A stretch of 64,000 nucleotides of DNA from JANSYL01 sp963921255 (lineage in GTDB: Bacteria > Pseudomonadota > Alphaproteobacteria > Rhodobacterales > Rhodobacteraceae), in the NCBI GenBank assembly GCA_963921255.3, contig CAWUEW020000001.1, positions 372,001-436,000 of the forward strand, in the 5' to 3' direction. Below are positions 22,823-32,513 of the stretch, piece after piece (the stretch's first letter is position 1; each line of letters begins with the position of its first letter). The notes beneath the pieces were generated by a model. That model had not been told where the DNA came from, ran no database searches, and saw only the letters and a program-made list of their open reading frames with translations. Both the position numbers and the translations under genes were made by a program.

Positions 22823-23565
22823 TGGCTTGCCCTCCACACCGGCGCGTCGAGCGCCGACATCATATCTCCGCAATCGTAAATCGGTTGCGTGGTCAGGAAC
22901 CCACGTTCGCCCGGTTCAGCAAACTCCATGGGGGAATAATTGCCCTCGAATTTTTCGCCGTTGGGGAGGGTGACCGTCTCGAGGCCCCCGAAGAACATCC
23001 GCCATCCTTCGTGGACAAACTGATTGCCCTCCGTCATGCGCGGCCCGTCTGGCGTGTCGTACTGGTAGGCAAACTGGGTGACCTGCAGGACGCGGCCATC
23101 AATCACCAATTCTTCGCCCGTCAGGCTGTCAAATCCGGTGTAGTTGCGCCGCGACGCGCCGGTCGGGCCTTCCTGCAGAATCGAAAAGACCATGGAGTCG
23201 GATCCGGTCTCCAGCAGTTCGGACAGGCTGGCCGGATCTTCTTCAGGCTCAACGAGGGTCCCGTTCGATGCCCCGCGCAAATCCCACGACCGCAGCCAGC
23301 GGAACTCGGCATCGGTGAACGACAGGTAGAACGGCCCGTCGCTGTCCATGGTGACCCGCCAATGGGTGCCCGCGGGATCGGCGTCGCAGGACCAATTGTG
23401 GCTGACAAGGCAGCTGCGCGACTGAACGGTCAAAAACGCCGTGCAGCCCTCGGGCACCTGGAACAGGCGCCCGGCATCCTGCGCCGCAGCCGGAGCGGAC
23501 AGCCCGAAGGAACAGGCGCACAGCACTGTCCCGAGGGCGATCCCTTGTGTTCCTTTGACCTTCAT
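22819..23565 (-). CDS. Conserved-type exported protein of unknown function in the glt operon
   Basis: The 248-residue product starts with a clear signal peptide (basic start, hydrophobic core, ending near APAAAQD, about residue 30). The mature part has Cys in EGCTAF, RSCLVSHNWSC and YDCGDMM, which could form disulphides in the periplasm. I do not recognise a domain. The ATG at 23565 is the one that gives the signal peptide. It sits 132 nt after gltD and overlaps the GFA gene by 4 nt. Its position between the two glutamate synthase subunits suggests co-expression but not a defined role. Confidence 0.75.
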   Translation of the reverse strand: MKVKGTQGIALGTVLCACSFGLSAPAAAQDAGRLFQVPEGCTAFLTVQSRSCLVSHNWSCDADPAGTHWRVTMDSDGPFYLSFTDAEFRWLRSWDLRGASNGTLVEPEEDPASLSELLETGSDSMVFSILQEGPTGASRRNYTGFDSLTGEELVIDGRVLQVTQFAYQYDTPDGPRMTEGNQFVHEGWRMFFGGLETVTLPNGEKFEGNYSPMEFAEPGERGFLTTQPIYDCGDMMSALDAPVWRASQ

Positions 23566-23661
23566 CCTGCCAGCTTTCCTGACCCGTGTTCCGTTTCTCT
23601 TGTCCTTGGTCCGCCTGTTCGTCGGCCCCCGCAACGCGACCAGCGCCTTGCTCAGGTTGGC

Positions 23662-23677
23662 TGGTCCGTGGGGACCA
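23662..23677 (-). other. Hairpin between gltD and the following gene
   Basis: A 6-bp perfect stem, TGGTCC with GGACCA, has a 4-nt loop and lies 20 nt past the gltD stop on the minus strand. No U tract follows, so it may act as an RNA-stability or partial attenuation element that sets subunit ratios. The rest of the 132-nt gap shows nothing else. Confidence 0.35.
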
Positions 23678-23697
23678 AACGACGTGGGGCGGATTGC

Positions 23698-25131
23698 TTA
23701 CTCCGCAGCCACCGAGCCGGTGACCGTCAGTTTCTCGAGAATGGCCTCCGCCGCTTCGCGCCCGTCGCGAATGGCCCAAACCACAAGGCTTGCGCCGCGC
23801 ACGATGTCTCCGACGGCATAGACGTTCTCCATCTCGGTCTCATGCGTGCGGAAGTTGGCCTTGATGGTGCCCCAACGGGTCACTTCAAGCTCGGGCGTGT
23901 CCCACAGGGCCGGCAGGTCTTCGGGCTCGAACCCGAGGGCCTTGATGACCAGATCGGCATCTTCGACATAGTCGGCCCCGTCGATCACTTCGGGCGCTTG
24001 CCGTCCGGTCGCATCCGGCTGGCCCAGGCGCATCTTCTGAACCATGACACCGCTGACGGCGTCGCCGGAGAACCCCTTGGGCGCCGAGAGCCACACGAAT
24101 TCGACGCCTTCTTCTTCCGCGTTTTGCACTTCGCGCTGCGATCCCGGCATGTTTGCCCGGTCGCGGCGATACAGACATTTGACCGAGGTCGCGCCCTGGC
24201 GGGTTGCGGTCCGCACACAGTCCATCGCGGTGTCGCCACCGCCGATCACGACGACGCGCTTACCTTCGGCGTTCAACTCACCGCTTTCGAACTCGGGCAC
24301 GGTGTCGCCAAAGCCCTTGCGGTTGCTGGCGGTCAGATAGTCGATCGCGCGCACGATGCCGTCTGCCCCGACGCCGGGGGCCGGCAGATCGCGGCTTTTG
24401 TAGACGCCGGTCGCGATCACGACGAAATCGTGCTTGTCCCGAATCTCGGCAAAGCTGATGTCTTCACCCACATTGCAGTTCAGGACAAACGCGACACCGC
24501 CGTCCTCCAACTGCTTGTTGCGGCGCATGACGACGTCTTTTTCCAGTTTGAAGCCCGGGATGCCGTACACCATCAGACCGCCCGACCGGTCGTACCGGTC
24601 ATAGACGGTGACCTGAAGGCCCGCGCGGCGCAGCATGTCGGCCGCGGCCAGGCCACCGGGGCCTGCGCCGATGATCCCGACGCTTTCGGACCGCTCGACG
24701 GAGGGCGCAATCGGCTTTACCCACCCTTCTTCCCAGGCGGTATCCGTGATGTATTTTTCCACCGACCCGATCGTGACCGTGCCATGACCCGACTGCTCGA
24801 TCACGCAGTTGCCTTCGCAAAGGCGATCCTGCGGGCAAATGCGGCCACAGATCTCGGGGAAGGTGTTGGTCGCCTGGCTGATGTCATAGGCTTCCTGCAA
24901 ACGCCCTTCGGCAGTCAATTTCAGCCAGTCGGGGATATTGTTGTGCAGCGGGCAGTGGCTTTGGCAGTAGGGCACACCGCATTGGCTGCAGCGCCCGGAT
25001 TGCTCTGCCGCTTTTTCGCGCGCGTATTCGCCATAAATTTCGCCAAAGTCTTCCTTCCGCAGATCTGGCGGCCGCTTTTCCGGCATGGCCTTGTCAAGGG
25101 TGACGAATTTCAGCATGGGTTGTTTAGCCAA
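23698..25131 (-). CDS. gltD: Glutamate synthase small subunit
   Basis: The 477-residue flavoprotein passes electrons from NADPH to GltB. Cys clusters CSQCGVPYC, CPLHNN and CGRICPQDRLCEGNC bind Fe-S centres. GIIGAGPGGLAAA is the FAD fingerprint and VVVIGGGDTAMDC the NADPH one. The start chosen is TTG at 25131, because AGGGAG lies 7 nt upstream and the product begins MAKQPMLKF as in homologues. The first ATG (25116) lacks a ribosome site. It heads the four-gene operon; the promoter should lie in the AT-rich gap with uppP. Confidence 0.96.
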   Translation of the reverse strand: MAKQPMLKFVTLDKAMPEKRPPDLRKEDFGEIYGEYAREKAAEQSGRCSQCGVPYCQSHCPLHNNIPDWLKLTAEGRLQEAYDISQATNTFPEICGRICPQDRLCEGNCVIEQSGHGTVTIGSVEKYITDTAWEEGWVKPIAPSVERSESVGIIGAGPGGLAAADMLRRAGLQVTVYDRYDRSGGLMVYGIPGFKLEKDVVMRRNKQLEDGGVAFVLNCNVGEDISFAEIRDKHDFVVIATGVYKSRDLPAPGVGADGIVRAIDYLTASNRKGFGDTVPEFESGELNAEGKRVVVIGGGDTAMDCVRTATRQGATSVKCLYRRDRANMPGSQREVQNAEEEGVEFVWLSAPKGFSGDAVSGVMVQKMRLGQPDATGRQAPEVIDGADYVEDADLVIKALGFEPEDLPALWDTPELEVTRWGTIKANFRTHETEMENVYAVGDIVRGASLVVWAIRDGREAAEAILEKLTVTGSVAAE

Positions 25132-25342
25132 GGAACCTCTCCCTCTTCCGCCGCACTCCTATACAGATGCCCTTTTTGGATAAAAAGACAATAATGCTGA
25201 CCCATATGGCAAAATCTGCGCATTTGCCGGGTCATTCGCGGCTCGGGTTTCATTTTTTATATCAGTTTTACTTACCTATTTGTAGAATTTCTTATATTTT
25301 TCAACCTGAAAGCCTTGGCATGAAGACTGAGGGGACCTGCTG
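25132..25342. promoter_or_regulatory. AT-rich divergent promoter region gltD / uppP
   Basis: This 211-nt gap is strikingly AT-rich (long A/T stretches at 25250-25300) within a GC-rich neighbourhood. It must carry the promoters for gltD leftwards and uppP rightwards. I cannot assign a convincing -35/-10 pair or a known operator. No open frame of note lies in it. Confidence 0.5.
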
Positions 25343-26146
25343 ATGGCCCTGTGGCATTTGATTCTTCTGGCGCTCATTCAGGGCGTCACCGAGTTTTTGC
25401 CGGTCTCATCCTCAGGGCACCTTGCCCTGTTTCCGAATCTTACAGGGCTTGAGGACCAGGGATTGGTCATCGATGTGGCCGTCCATGTCGGGACGCTTGG
25501 GGCTGTTATCCTGTATTTCTGGCGGGACGTGGCCGCAGCGGTCGGCGGCGTTCCGCGGCTTTTAACCGGGCGCATCGACACGGCCGGCTCAAAACTCGCC
25601 TTTCTCCTTCTGGTCGCGACAATTCCCGTGGTTCTGGCCGGGCTGGCGCTGCGCCTGACCGGGTTGGACGAGGCCCTCCGCTCGATCGCTGTGATCGGAT
25701 GGGCGATGCTTCTGTTCGGTGTGGTCCTGTATTGGGCGGATACCACGCAGCCCGCAACCCGACGCGCCGAGGGATGGTCGCTGCGGGATGCGATCATAAT
25801 GGGCCTGTGGCAAGCGGTGGCCCTGATCCCGGGGACATCGCGATCCGGCATCACCATCACGGCCGGGCGCATCCTCGGGTATGACCGGGAAAGTGCCGCG
25901 CGTCTTGCGATGCTCATGTCCATTCCGACCATCGCGGCGTCGGGGGTGTTGTTGGGCCTTGATGTCCTCACGACCGCGAACGCGGCCGCCGCCCGCGACG
26001 GCGCAATCGCAGCCGCGTTTGCCTTTATCTCGGCACTCGGGGCGCTTGCGCTGATGATGCGGTTGCTGAAGAGCGTGAGTTTCACGCCCTACGTGGTTTA
26101 CCGGGTGATCCTGGGGCTGACGCTCCTGTGGATCGCCTACAGTTAA
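25343..26146 (+). CDS. uppP: Undecaprenyl-diphosphatase
   Basis: This BacA-type integral membrane enzyme recycles undecaprenyl diphosphate to the monophosphate carrier for peptidoglycan and O-antigen synthesis. The 267-residue product has the two signature loops QGVTEFLPVSSSGH (about 14-27) and PGTSRSG (about 167-173), and about eight hydrophobic helices. GAGGGG precedes the ATG. Its stop overlaps the convergent NDUFA9-like gene by 4 nt. Confidence 0.96.
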   Translation: MALWHLILLALIQGVTEFLPVSSSGHLALFPNLTGLEDQGLVIDVAVHVGTLGAVILYFWRDVAAAVGGVPRLLTGRIDTAGSKLAFLLLVATIPVVLAGLALRLTGLDEALRSIAVIGWAMLLFGVVLYWADTTQPATRRAEGWSLRDAIIMGLWQAVALIPGTSRSGITITAGRILGYDRESAARLAMLMSIPTIAASGVLLGLDVLTTANAAAARDGAIAAAFAFISALGALALMMRLLKSVSFTPYVVYRVILGLTLLWIAYS

Positions 26147-27126
26147 TCCCGCAGGTACGCCGCGCTGTCCTTGATCTCGGCGTATTGCCCGTTTGGACGA
26201 TACGGCCAGAGATAATCATCCAGCACGGCTTCCATGGCGGTCGGTGCGATGCCCAGAACGGCAAATCCCATCTTTTCGGGGTCGGCCAGATTGTCGGTGC
26301 GCAGATTCCGCACCTGGTCGCGCGTGATCACCCCGTTCTGGACCAGTCCCAAAGTCAGGGTCTGGAGCAGATCAAACGACCACCCCATGATCGACGCCGC
26401 GAAGAACGGCACGTTCAGGATGAGGCGACGGCGCTGAATGACCGTCAACATTTGCTGAATCAAGTCGCGGAAACTGTGCACGTCAGGGCCGCCCAACTCG
26501 TACACACCCGGGTTCGCAGTGCCCAGAACACCCATGACGGCCGCCTTGGCAACATCATCGACATAAACCGGTTGGAACCGGGTGCCGGCGCCAACGACCG
26601 GCAGGATCGGCCCAAGCCGCGTCATTGCGGCAAACCGATTGAAGAACTGATCCTCGGGGCCAAAGACGATGGAGGGGCGCAGGATCATCGCGCGTGGGAA
26701 TGCTTCGAGCACATTCGCCTCGCCCAAGGCCTTGGTCCGGGCATAGTCGCTGGCGCTGTCCGGGTCGGCCCCGATGGCCGAGATGTGCACCATCCGGGCG
26801 ACACCTTCTTCGGTGGCGATACGGGCGACCCGACCGGCCCCCTCGGCCTGGACGGCGTCGAACTTGTTTTTGCCCTGCTCGGCCAGAATACCAACGCAGT
26901 TCACGACCGCATCCGCCCCATGGATGGCAGCCCGCACCGAATCATCGTCGCGAATGTTCGCCAGAATGGGTTCGACCTGACCGACGACACCGTAGGGACG
27001 CACAAAAAGCGCTTCGTTCGGTCTGCGCACGGCCACGCGGACACGCCAGCCCTCTTTCGCCATGCGGCGCGCAATGTAGCGCCCGACAAAGCCCGAACCG
27101 CCGAATATCGTGACGAGTTTTGACAT
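26143..27126 (-). CDS. NAD(P)H-binding protein, complex I NDUFA9-like (SDR family)
   Basis: The 327-residue atypical short-chain dehydrogenase has the Rossmann motif TIFGGSGFVGRYIA at residues 5-18 and an atypical active site (YARTKALGE). This places it in the NDUFA9/39-kDa-like group found in Alphaproteobacteria. In the mitochondrial complex this subunit binds NADPH structurally. Bacterial roles may include respiratory complex I or quinone-linked processes. The ATG at 27126 gives the normal start MSKLVTIFGGSG. tamA diverges 137 nt away. Confidence 0.88.
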   Translation of the reverse strand: MSKLVTIFGGSGFVGRYIARRMAKEGWRVRVAVRRPNEALFVRPYGVVGQVEPILANIRDDDSVRAAIHGADAVVNCVGILAEQGKNKFDAVQAEGAGRVARIATEEGVARMVHISAIGADPDSASDYARTKALGEANVLEAFPRAMILRPSIVFGPEDQFFNRFAAMTRLGPILPVVGAGTRFQPVYVDDVAKAAVMGVLGTANPGVYELGGPDVHSFRDLIQQMLTVIQRRRLILNVPFFAASIMGWSFDLLQTLTLGLVQNGVITRDQVRNLRTDNLADPEKMGFAVLGIAPTAMEAVLDDYLWPYRPNGQYAEIKDSAAYLRD

Positions 27127-27263
27127 GTTGTGCCGTCCTATGGTCGTCGTTTTGGCCGACATACGCTGCCCAAATTGACCGAACAAGGCGCAAATCGTCC
27201 CAAGTCCGCCGATCACGCGAATGCTTCTGGCTATCGTCCCCAGTGCGCCCTAGGACTCGGGTC

Positions 27264-29075
27264 ATGTCTGCCATACCCCTGCCAGGGTCCCTTCGCCGCT
27301 TTTCGGCGGTCCTTTGTGTTTGTTTTGCCGCCCTGCCCAACGTCACCGTCGGGCAGCAGGTCGTGATTTCCGCACCGGACGCTGACCTGGGGCTTCGGGC
27401 GTCTCTGGAGGCAGCCTCGCTTTTGTTGCGCGCGCCCTCGGACGGCAGCACGCGCACCGGACAGGATATCGTGGCCGCCGCCCGCGCCGAATACGGGCGT
27501 CTTATCGGTGTATTGTACGAGGCCGGTTACTTCGCTCCGACGATTTCCATCGACCTGGACGGGCGGGACGCGGCGCGAATGTCACCGTTCTCGGCCCCGG
27601 CCCGGATCAACATGGTCGAAATCAACATCGAGCCGGGCGCGCCGTTCCGCCTTGGTCGCGCCACCATCGCCCCCGTCGCCGCCGACACGGTTCTGCCGGA
27701 CGCGTTCCGCCCCGACGGCGCCGCCTCCACCCCGCTCTTGCGGGCGACCGCCGATGCCGCGATCGTGGGTTGGCAGGTGCGCGGACACGCAACGGCCGAA
27801 ATCGCCAGCCAGCGTATCGTGGCGCGCAATCCCGACGCCGCGCTGGACGTCGACATCCGGATCAACCCGGGGCCGGTCGTCACTTTTGGCACCCTCATCC
27901 CACAGGGCCACGAGAGGATGCGGCCCGAGCGGATCATCGCCATCGCCGGACTCCCCCAAGGGGACGTGTATCACCCCGACAGCGTGGCGCGGGCCGAGGA
28001 ACGGTTGCGCGACACCGGCACCTTTTCGTCCATTCGGATCACCGGACAGGATCTGCAGCCGGGCGATGTCATGGATTTCGAGGCCCTTGTGGATGAGGCC
28101 CCCCTACGCCGCTTGGGATTTGGTGTGGAGCTGTCCTCAGACGATGGGATTGGCCTGTCGGGCTACTGGCTACATCGAAATCTGTTCGGAGGGGCCGAGA
28201 GGTTGCGGTTCGATGCATCCGTATCCCAGATCGGCATTGGAACAGAGCGGCCCGACGTTCAGTTGGATCTGAGCTTTGACCGGCCCGCCACCTTCAATGC
28301 CGACACAAACCTGAACATCCTGATTTCGGGCGAATGGCTGGATCAGCCCCGGTATGAATTGGCCGGCGTCACAAGCGAAGTGACGCTTGAGCGCTGGATC
28401 AACCCCACCCTGTCGGTGAGTGCTGGCCTCGGCGTCAGTCAGACAGAAGTCGACGATGCCCTGGGCAGTCGCAGTGTCACGCAGTTGAGCTTTCCACTGG
28501 GTGCGGTCTACGACAATCGAGACGTCCCCCTTGATGCCAGGGCTGGCGCTTACGCGGCCGCCGATGTCCGGCCCTTCCAGACACTTGGGGGCGATCCCGG
28601 CGTCTGGATGTATGCCGACGCCCGCACATACCGCAGGATTGGCGCTGGCGACGGGGCACGGTTCGCGGCGCGGGCACAGGCGGGCACCATCTTTGGCTCG
28701 GACGTCACCGAGTTTGCGCCCGACGATCTGTTTTATTCAGGCGGATCGGGCACGGTGCGCGGCCAACAGTTCCAGATCCTGGGCGCGACCCAGAATGGTC
28801 AGGCCAGCGGCGGGCGGAGCTTCGCGGGCCTGTCCGGGGAATTCCGGTACGATCTGGGAGAGACCGATTTTGGCCTTGCCGGGTTCTTGGATGCGGGATT
28901 CGTCTCGGCCGACGCGTTCGGCGCCGGCAGTTCGAACTGGCATGCCGGCGCGGGGGTCGGGCTGCGCTACGCGACACCGTTTGGCCCGATCCGTGTCGAC
29001 CTCGCGACGCCGGTGAGTGACGGCCAGTTTGGCAGCGCGCTCTATCTCTATATCGGCATTGGGCAGGCGTTCTGA
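27264..29075 (+). CDS. tamA: Outer-membrane assembly protein TamA (Omp85 family)
   Basis: The 603-residue product has a signal peptide ending near GQQ. POTRA-like repeats follow to about residue 290, then the Omp85 beta-barrel with conserved late strands (YSGGSGTVRG, RYATPFGPIRVDLA) and a terminal Phe. TamA sits in the outer membrane and works with TamB in envelope assembly and lipid or autotransporter handling. The ATG at 27264 gives the signal peptide. The tamB ATG overlaps its stop (TGATG). Confidence 0.93.
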   Translation: MSAIPLPGSLRRFSAVLCVCFAALPNVTVGQQVVISAPDADLGLRASLEAASLLLRAPSDGSTRTGQDIVAAARAEYGRLIGVLYEAGYFAPTISIDLDGRDAARMSPFSAPARINMVEINIEPGAPFRLGRATIAPVAADTVLPDAFRPDGAASTPLLRATADAAIVGWQVRGHATAEIASQRIVARNPDAALDVDIRINPGPVVTFGTLIPQGHERMRPERIIAIAGLPQGDVYHPDSVARAEERLRDTGTFSSIRITGQDLQPGDVMDFEALVDEAPLRRLGFGVELSSDDGIGLSGYWLHRNLFGGAERLRFDASVSQIGIGTERPDVQLDLSFDRPATFNADTNLNILISGEWLDQPRYELAGVTSEVTLERWINPTLSVSAGLGVSQTEVDDALGSRSVTQLSFPLGAVYDNRDVPLDARAGAYAAADVRPFQTLGGDPGVWMYADARTYRRIGAGDGARFAARAQAGTIFGSDVTEFAPDDLFYSGGSGTVRGQQFQILGATQNGQASGGRSFAGLSGEFRYDLGETDFGLAGFLDAGFVSADAFGAGSSNWHAGAGVGLRYATPFGPIRVDLATPVSDGQFGSALYLYIGIGQAF

Positions 29076-32000
29076 TGCGGGGTGTCTTGCTCACCCTGGC
29101 GCTCCTGATCCTTCCCGTGATGGCGTGGGGACAATCCCAGACGGATGATGGCACCCGGTTGGAGCGCTTCCTGGAAAGCCAGTTGTCCGATGGGGACGAT
29201 TTCGCGGTCGCCCTGGAAGGGTTTCGCGGGGCCCTGTCCTCCCAGGCGCAATTGGATCGCATGACGATCTCAGACCGCGACGGTGTCTGGTTGGTCCTGG
29301 AGGCCGCCGTTCTGGATTGGACCCGCGCGGCACTGCTGCAAGGTGAATTCCGCGTCAACGCCCTCACTGCGGAACGGGTCAACGTCCTGCGCCTGCCCGT
29401 CGCAGATAACAGCGCACCGCTGCCCACCGCCGAAACGACCCCGTTTTCCCTTCCGGATCTGCCCGTCGCAATCGAGATCGGAGAGATCTCGATCGGCACC
29501 CTCCAAGTGTCCGAAGATGTCCTCGGACAGCCCGCCCTTCTGTCCGTTGAGGGGGGTGCCGCACTCAGTGGCGGGGCGGGGCACGCCACGTTGGCCCTGA
29601 ACCGATTGGGCGGTCCGCAGGGCCAGTTTGAATTGGACACGCGATACAGCAACGACACCCGTGACCTGCAGATTGATCTTTCCTTGATCGAGGAAAGCGG
29701 CGGCCTGACCGCGGGCCTCTTGGGCCTGCCAGATCGGCCGGCCCTGTCCTTCACCGTGGCCGGGTCCGGCCCCCTTTCGGATTTCGCCGCCCGCATCGCC
29801 CTGGCCACAGACGGGGTCGAACGTTTCAGCGGCGATGTGGTCAGCCGAACCGATCCAGACACGACGAACCATAGCGTTCAGGTCGATCTGGGCGGCGACA
29901 TCTCACCTCTGATGATTGCCGAGTATCGCCCGTTTTTTGGATCCGACTTGGACGTCCGCGCCACGGTCACGCGCCTGACGGACGGCCGCACCATGGTTGA
30001 GGATCTGTCGATCGTATCGGCGGCCCTGAATGTTGCGGGTCGTGCAGACCTGTTGGCAGATGGCCACCCGCAGCAACTGGATCTGCGCATGGATCTGCGC
30101 GATCCAGAGGGCCAGACGGTCAGGCTGCCGGTGCCGGGCACAGAGGTCGACGTGCAGGATGCACAGCTGCATGTCACCTTTGATGCAGCGTCGGGTGACA
30201 GCATCACCACGGCGCTCCAGATTACCGGGCTTGAGACCGAAGCCGGAAGACTTGGAACGCTCGCGCTTGAGGGCGATGGGCGGCTGACACGGTCGGAGAA
30301 TATGATCAGCGCCGTTGCACTGGCCGTCACGGGCGAGACAGCGGCCGTCGAGCTATCGGACCCGGCCCTGTCATCGGCGGTGGGCGACGCGCATCAACTC
30401 TCCATGAATGTTGGTTGGCAGGAGAACGGCACGCTGACCCTGTCAGACCTTGATGTGCGCGCTGGCGACATCCTGCTGTCCGGAGTGTTGGAGGCCGCGC
30501 TTGGCATAGATGCCGCGCCGATAGGGTTCGACCTCGACCTGTCCGTCCCGTCCTTGCAGCGCTTTGCGGCTGTCGCGGGACAACCGCTGAATGGGGCCGC
30601 ACTCGTCCAATTGGACGGGCAGGCGGAGCTTCTTTCGGGCGCGTTTGACCTCCGCCTCGATGGGAGCGGGCAAGACCTGCGCATCGGTGATGGCCTTCCA
30701 GCGGCGCTGACAGCCGGCGAAACCCAGATTGCCGTGGCCATCACTCGAAACGAGACCGGCCTGACCCTCGACACGTTTTCACTCGACGCCGCGGAATTGG
30801 ACGTCACCGGGCACGGGCGGCTTGGCAGCACAGATGGCGCATTGGACGTGACGGCCGCGCTGATCAATGTCGGCCGGTTCACCGACGCGATTTCCGGGCC
30901 GGCCACCGCACGCCTTGCTTTGCGGCGGGACGCGTCCGGGCCTTGGCGTGTCGACGGCGATGTTGTGGGGCCCGTTGGGATCGCCGCCGGTCTTGGCGGA
31001 CAGATCGCGATGCCAGATGGTGTGCCAGACCTTCAGATCACCGGCAGTTTGCCCCTCGCCTTGGCGAATCGCGCCCTCGCGCCAAGGTCCGTCCAAGGAC
31101 GCCTGTCATTCGATGCGGCCTTGGATGGCGCATTTGATCTGGGGTCATTGTCGGGTCAGTTTTCGGCAGGCGGCGCGCGGCTGGCCCTACCGACGCTGGA
31201 GACCGCACTGGAAGATCTGTCCCTGTCGGGCACACTGCGCGCAGGGCAGGTACGCAGCACCGTTACAGGGCGGCTTGGAACAGGCGGAACGGTAACCGCA
31301 GAGGCGCAGGTTGACCTCGCCAGCGCAGGGTTGCCCGGCCGGGTCGCGGTGTCGGGTCGCGGACTGCGGCTGGTGGATCCGACCCTCTATGAGGCGCAGA
31401 TCGACAGTGCGGATTTGGTCTATGCCGGTGCGCTTGCTGGCGCCGCGCGGTTGTCCGGCGAGATCGTGATGGGGACAACGGAACTGCGCGTTCCAGAGAC
31501 CGGCCTTGGGACGGCCGCCGTACCCGAAATCACCCATATCGGTGAAACCGCGGCGCAGCGGCGCACGCGGATCGCGGCCGGGCTGGTCGAGTCCGGGGGC
31601 GGCACCGGCTCGGGCGCTTTGGCGCTTGACGTGTCGGTGACGGCCCCGGGGCGCATCTTTATCCGCGGGCGCGGGTTGGACGCGGAGATGGGAGGAACAC
31701 TGCGGATGACGGGCACAACCGCAGACATGATCCCTGTTGGGCGATTCGATCTGATCCGGGGTCGATTGTCGATCTTGGGCGCGCGTCTGGATTTGACCGA
31801 AGGCTCGGCCAGCCTGCAGGGGCAGGGCGACCCGTTTGTCCGCCTGTTGGCCAACAGCCGCGCAGGGGACTATCGAATCGATATCAGTGTCATCGGCCCC
31901 GTATCTGCGCCCGATATCGCGTTCGCGTCTGATCCGGCCCTGCCCGAGGACGAAGTGCTGGCCCAATTGCTGTTTGGTCGCTCTGTCTCGGCCCTGTCTC

Positions 32001-32314
32001 CGGTCCAGCTTCTGCAGCTGGCGGACGCAGCCGCATCCTTGGCAGGGGGATCATCGAACGCGGGTCTATTGGCGAATCTCAGGGAAAACACCGGTCTGGA
32101 TGACCTCGATCTGCAGACCGACGCCGAAGGCAACGCCGCAGTGCGCGCGGGTCGCTACCTGTCAGACAACGTGTATTCCGACGTCACTGTCGGCGCGTCC
32201 GGCGAGACGGATCTGTCCCTCAACATCGATCTGACCGACAACATCACGGCGCGCGGCAGTTTTTCCTCGAACGGCGACAGCAGTTTGGGCGTATTTTTCG
32301 AACGGGATTATTGA
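29075..32314 (+). CDS. tamB: Translocation and assembly module protein TamB
   Basis: The 1079-residue AsmA-like protein has an N-terminal signal anchor (about 3-18), a long repetitive beta-rich body, and the C-terminal DUF490/TamB domain ending FERDY. It spans the periplasm as a beta-taco conduit and partners TamA. It starts inside the TamA stop (TGATG), so the two are translationally coupled. The length is in the normal range. Confidence 0.94.
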   Translation: MRGVLLTLALLILPVMAWGQSQTDDGTRLERFLESQLSDGDDFAVALEGFRGALSSQAQLDRMTISDRDGVWLVLEAAVLDWTRAALLQGEFRVNALTAERVNVLRLPVADNSAPLPTAETTPFSLPDLPVAIEIGEISIGTLQVSEDVLGQPALLSVEGGAALSGGAGHATLALNRLGGPQGQFELDTRYSNDTRDLQIDLSLIEESGGLTAGLLGLPDRPALSFTVAGSGPLSDFAARIALATDGVERFSGDVVSRTDPDTTNHSVQVDLGGDISPLMIAEYRPFFGSDLDVRATVTRLTDGRTMVEDLSIVSAALNVAGRADLLADGHPQQLDLRMDLRDPEGQTVRLPVPGTEVDVQDAQLHVTFDAASGDSITTALQITGLETEAGRLGTLALEGDGRLTRSENMISAVALAVTGETAAVELSDPALSSAVGDAHQLSMNVGWQENGTLTLSDLDVRAGDILLSGVLEAALGIDAAPIGFDLDLSVPSLQRFAAVAGQPLNGAALVQLDGQAELLSGAFDLRLDGSGQDLRIGDGLPAALTAGETQIAVAITRNETGLTLDTFSLDAAELDVTGHGRLGSTDGALDVTAALINVGRFTDAISGPATARLALRRDASGPWRVDGDVVGPVGIAAGLGGQIAMPDGVPDLQITGSLPLALANRALAPRSVQGRLSFDAALDGAFDLGSLSGQFSAGGARLALPTLETALEDLSLSGTLRAGQVRSTVTGRLGTGGTVTAEAQVDLASAGLPGRVAVSGRGLRLVDPTLYEAQIDSADLVYAGALAGAARLSGEIVMGTTELRVPETGLGTAAVPEITHIGETAAQRRTRIAAGLVESGGGTGSGALALDVSVTAPGRIFIRGRGLDAEMGGTLRMTGTTADMIPVGRFDLIRGRLSILGARLDLTEGSASLQGQGDPFVRLLANSRAGDYRIDISVIGPVSAPDIAFASDPALPEDEVLAQLLFGRSVSALSPVQLLQLADAAASLAGGSSNAGLLANLRENTGLDDLDLQTDAEGNAAVRAGRYLSDNVYSDVTVGASGETDLSLNIDLTDNITARGSFSSNGDSSLGVFFERDY

Positions 32315-32340
32315 GCCCGCGCTTTTCCGTTCGATGGCCG

Positions 32341-32369
32341 TTGACACTTCCCCGCCCCCAAAGTATTTG
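32341..32369 (+). promoter_or_regulatory. Sigma-70 promoter of tRNA-Leu
   Basis: A perfect TTGACA (32341-32346) and TATTTG (32364-32369) are separated by 17 nt, putting the start about 10 nt before the tRNA. Because no terminator follows the tRNA, this promoter may also drive the ribonuclease D frame and the lpt genes. Confidence 0.75.
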
Positions 32370-32386
32370 CCGCCCTCACGACACCG

Positions 32387-32473
32387 GCCCAGGTGGCGGA
32401 ATTGGTAGACGCGCTAGCTTCAGGTGCTAGTGTCCGTATGGACGTGGAGGTTCGAGTCCTCTCCTGGGCACCA
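32387..32473 (+). tRNA. tRNA-Leu (anticodon CAG)
   Basis: This 87-nt class II tRNA has acceptor stem GCCCAGG/CCTGGGC, discriminator A and an encoded CCA. The anticodon stem CTAGC/GCTAG encloses the loop TTCAGGT with CAG at positions 34-36. The long variable arm TGTCC-GTAT-GGACG and GGTTCGAGTCC T-arm are present. It reads CUG, a major leucine codon in GC-rich genomes. Confidence 0.98.
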
Positions 32474-32513
32474 TCCCTCTCCGATCGCTGAGGCCCGTAG
32501 GATTGAGGACGCC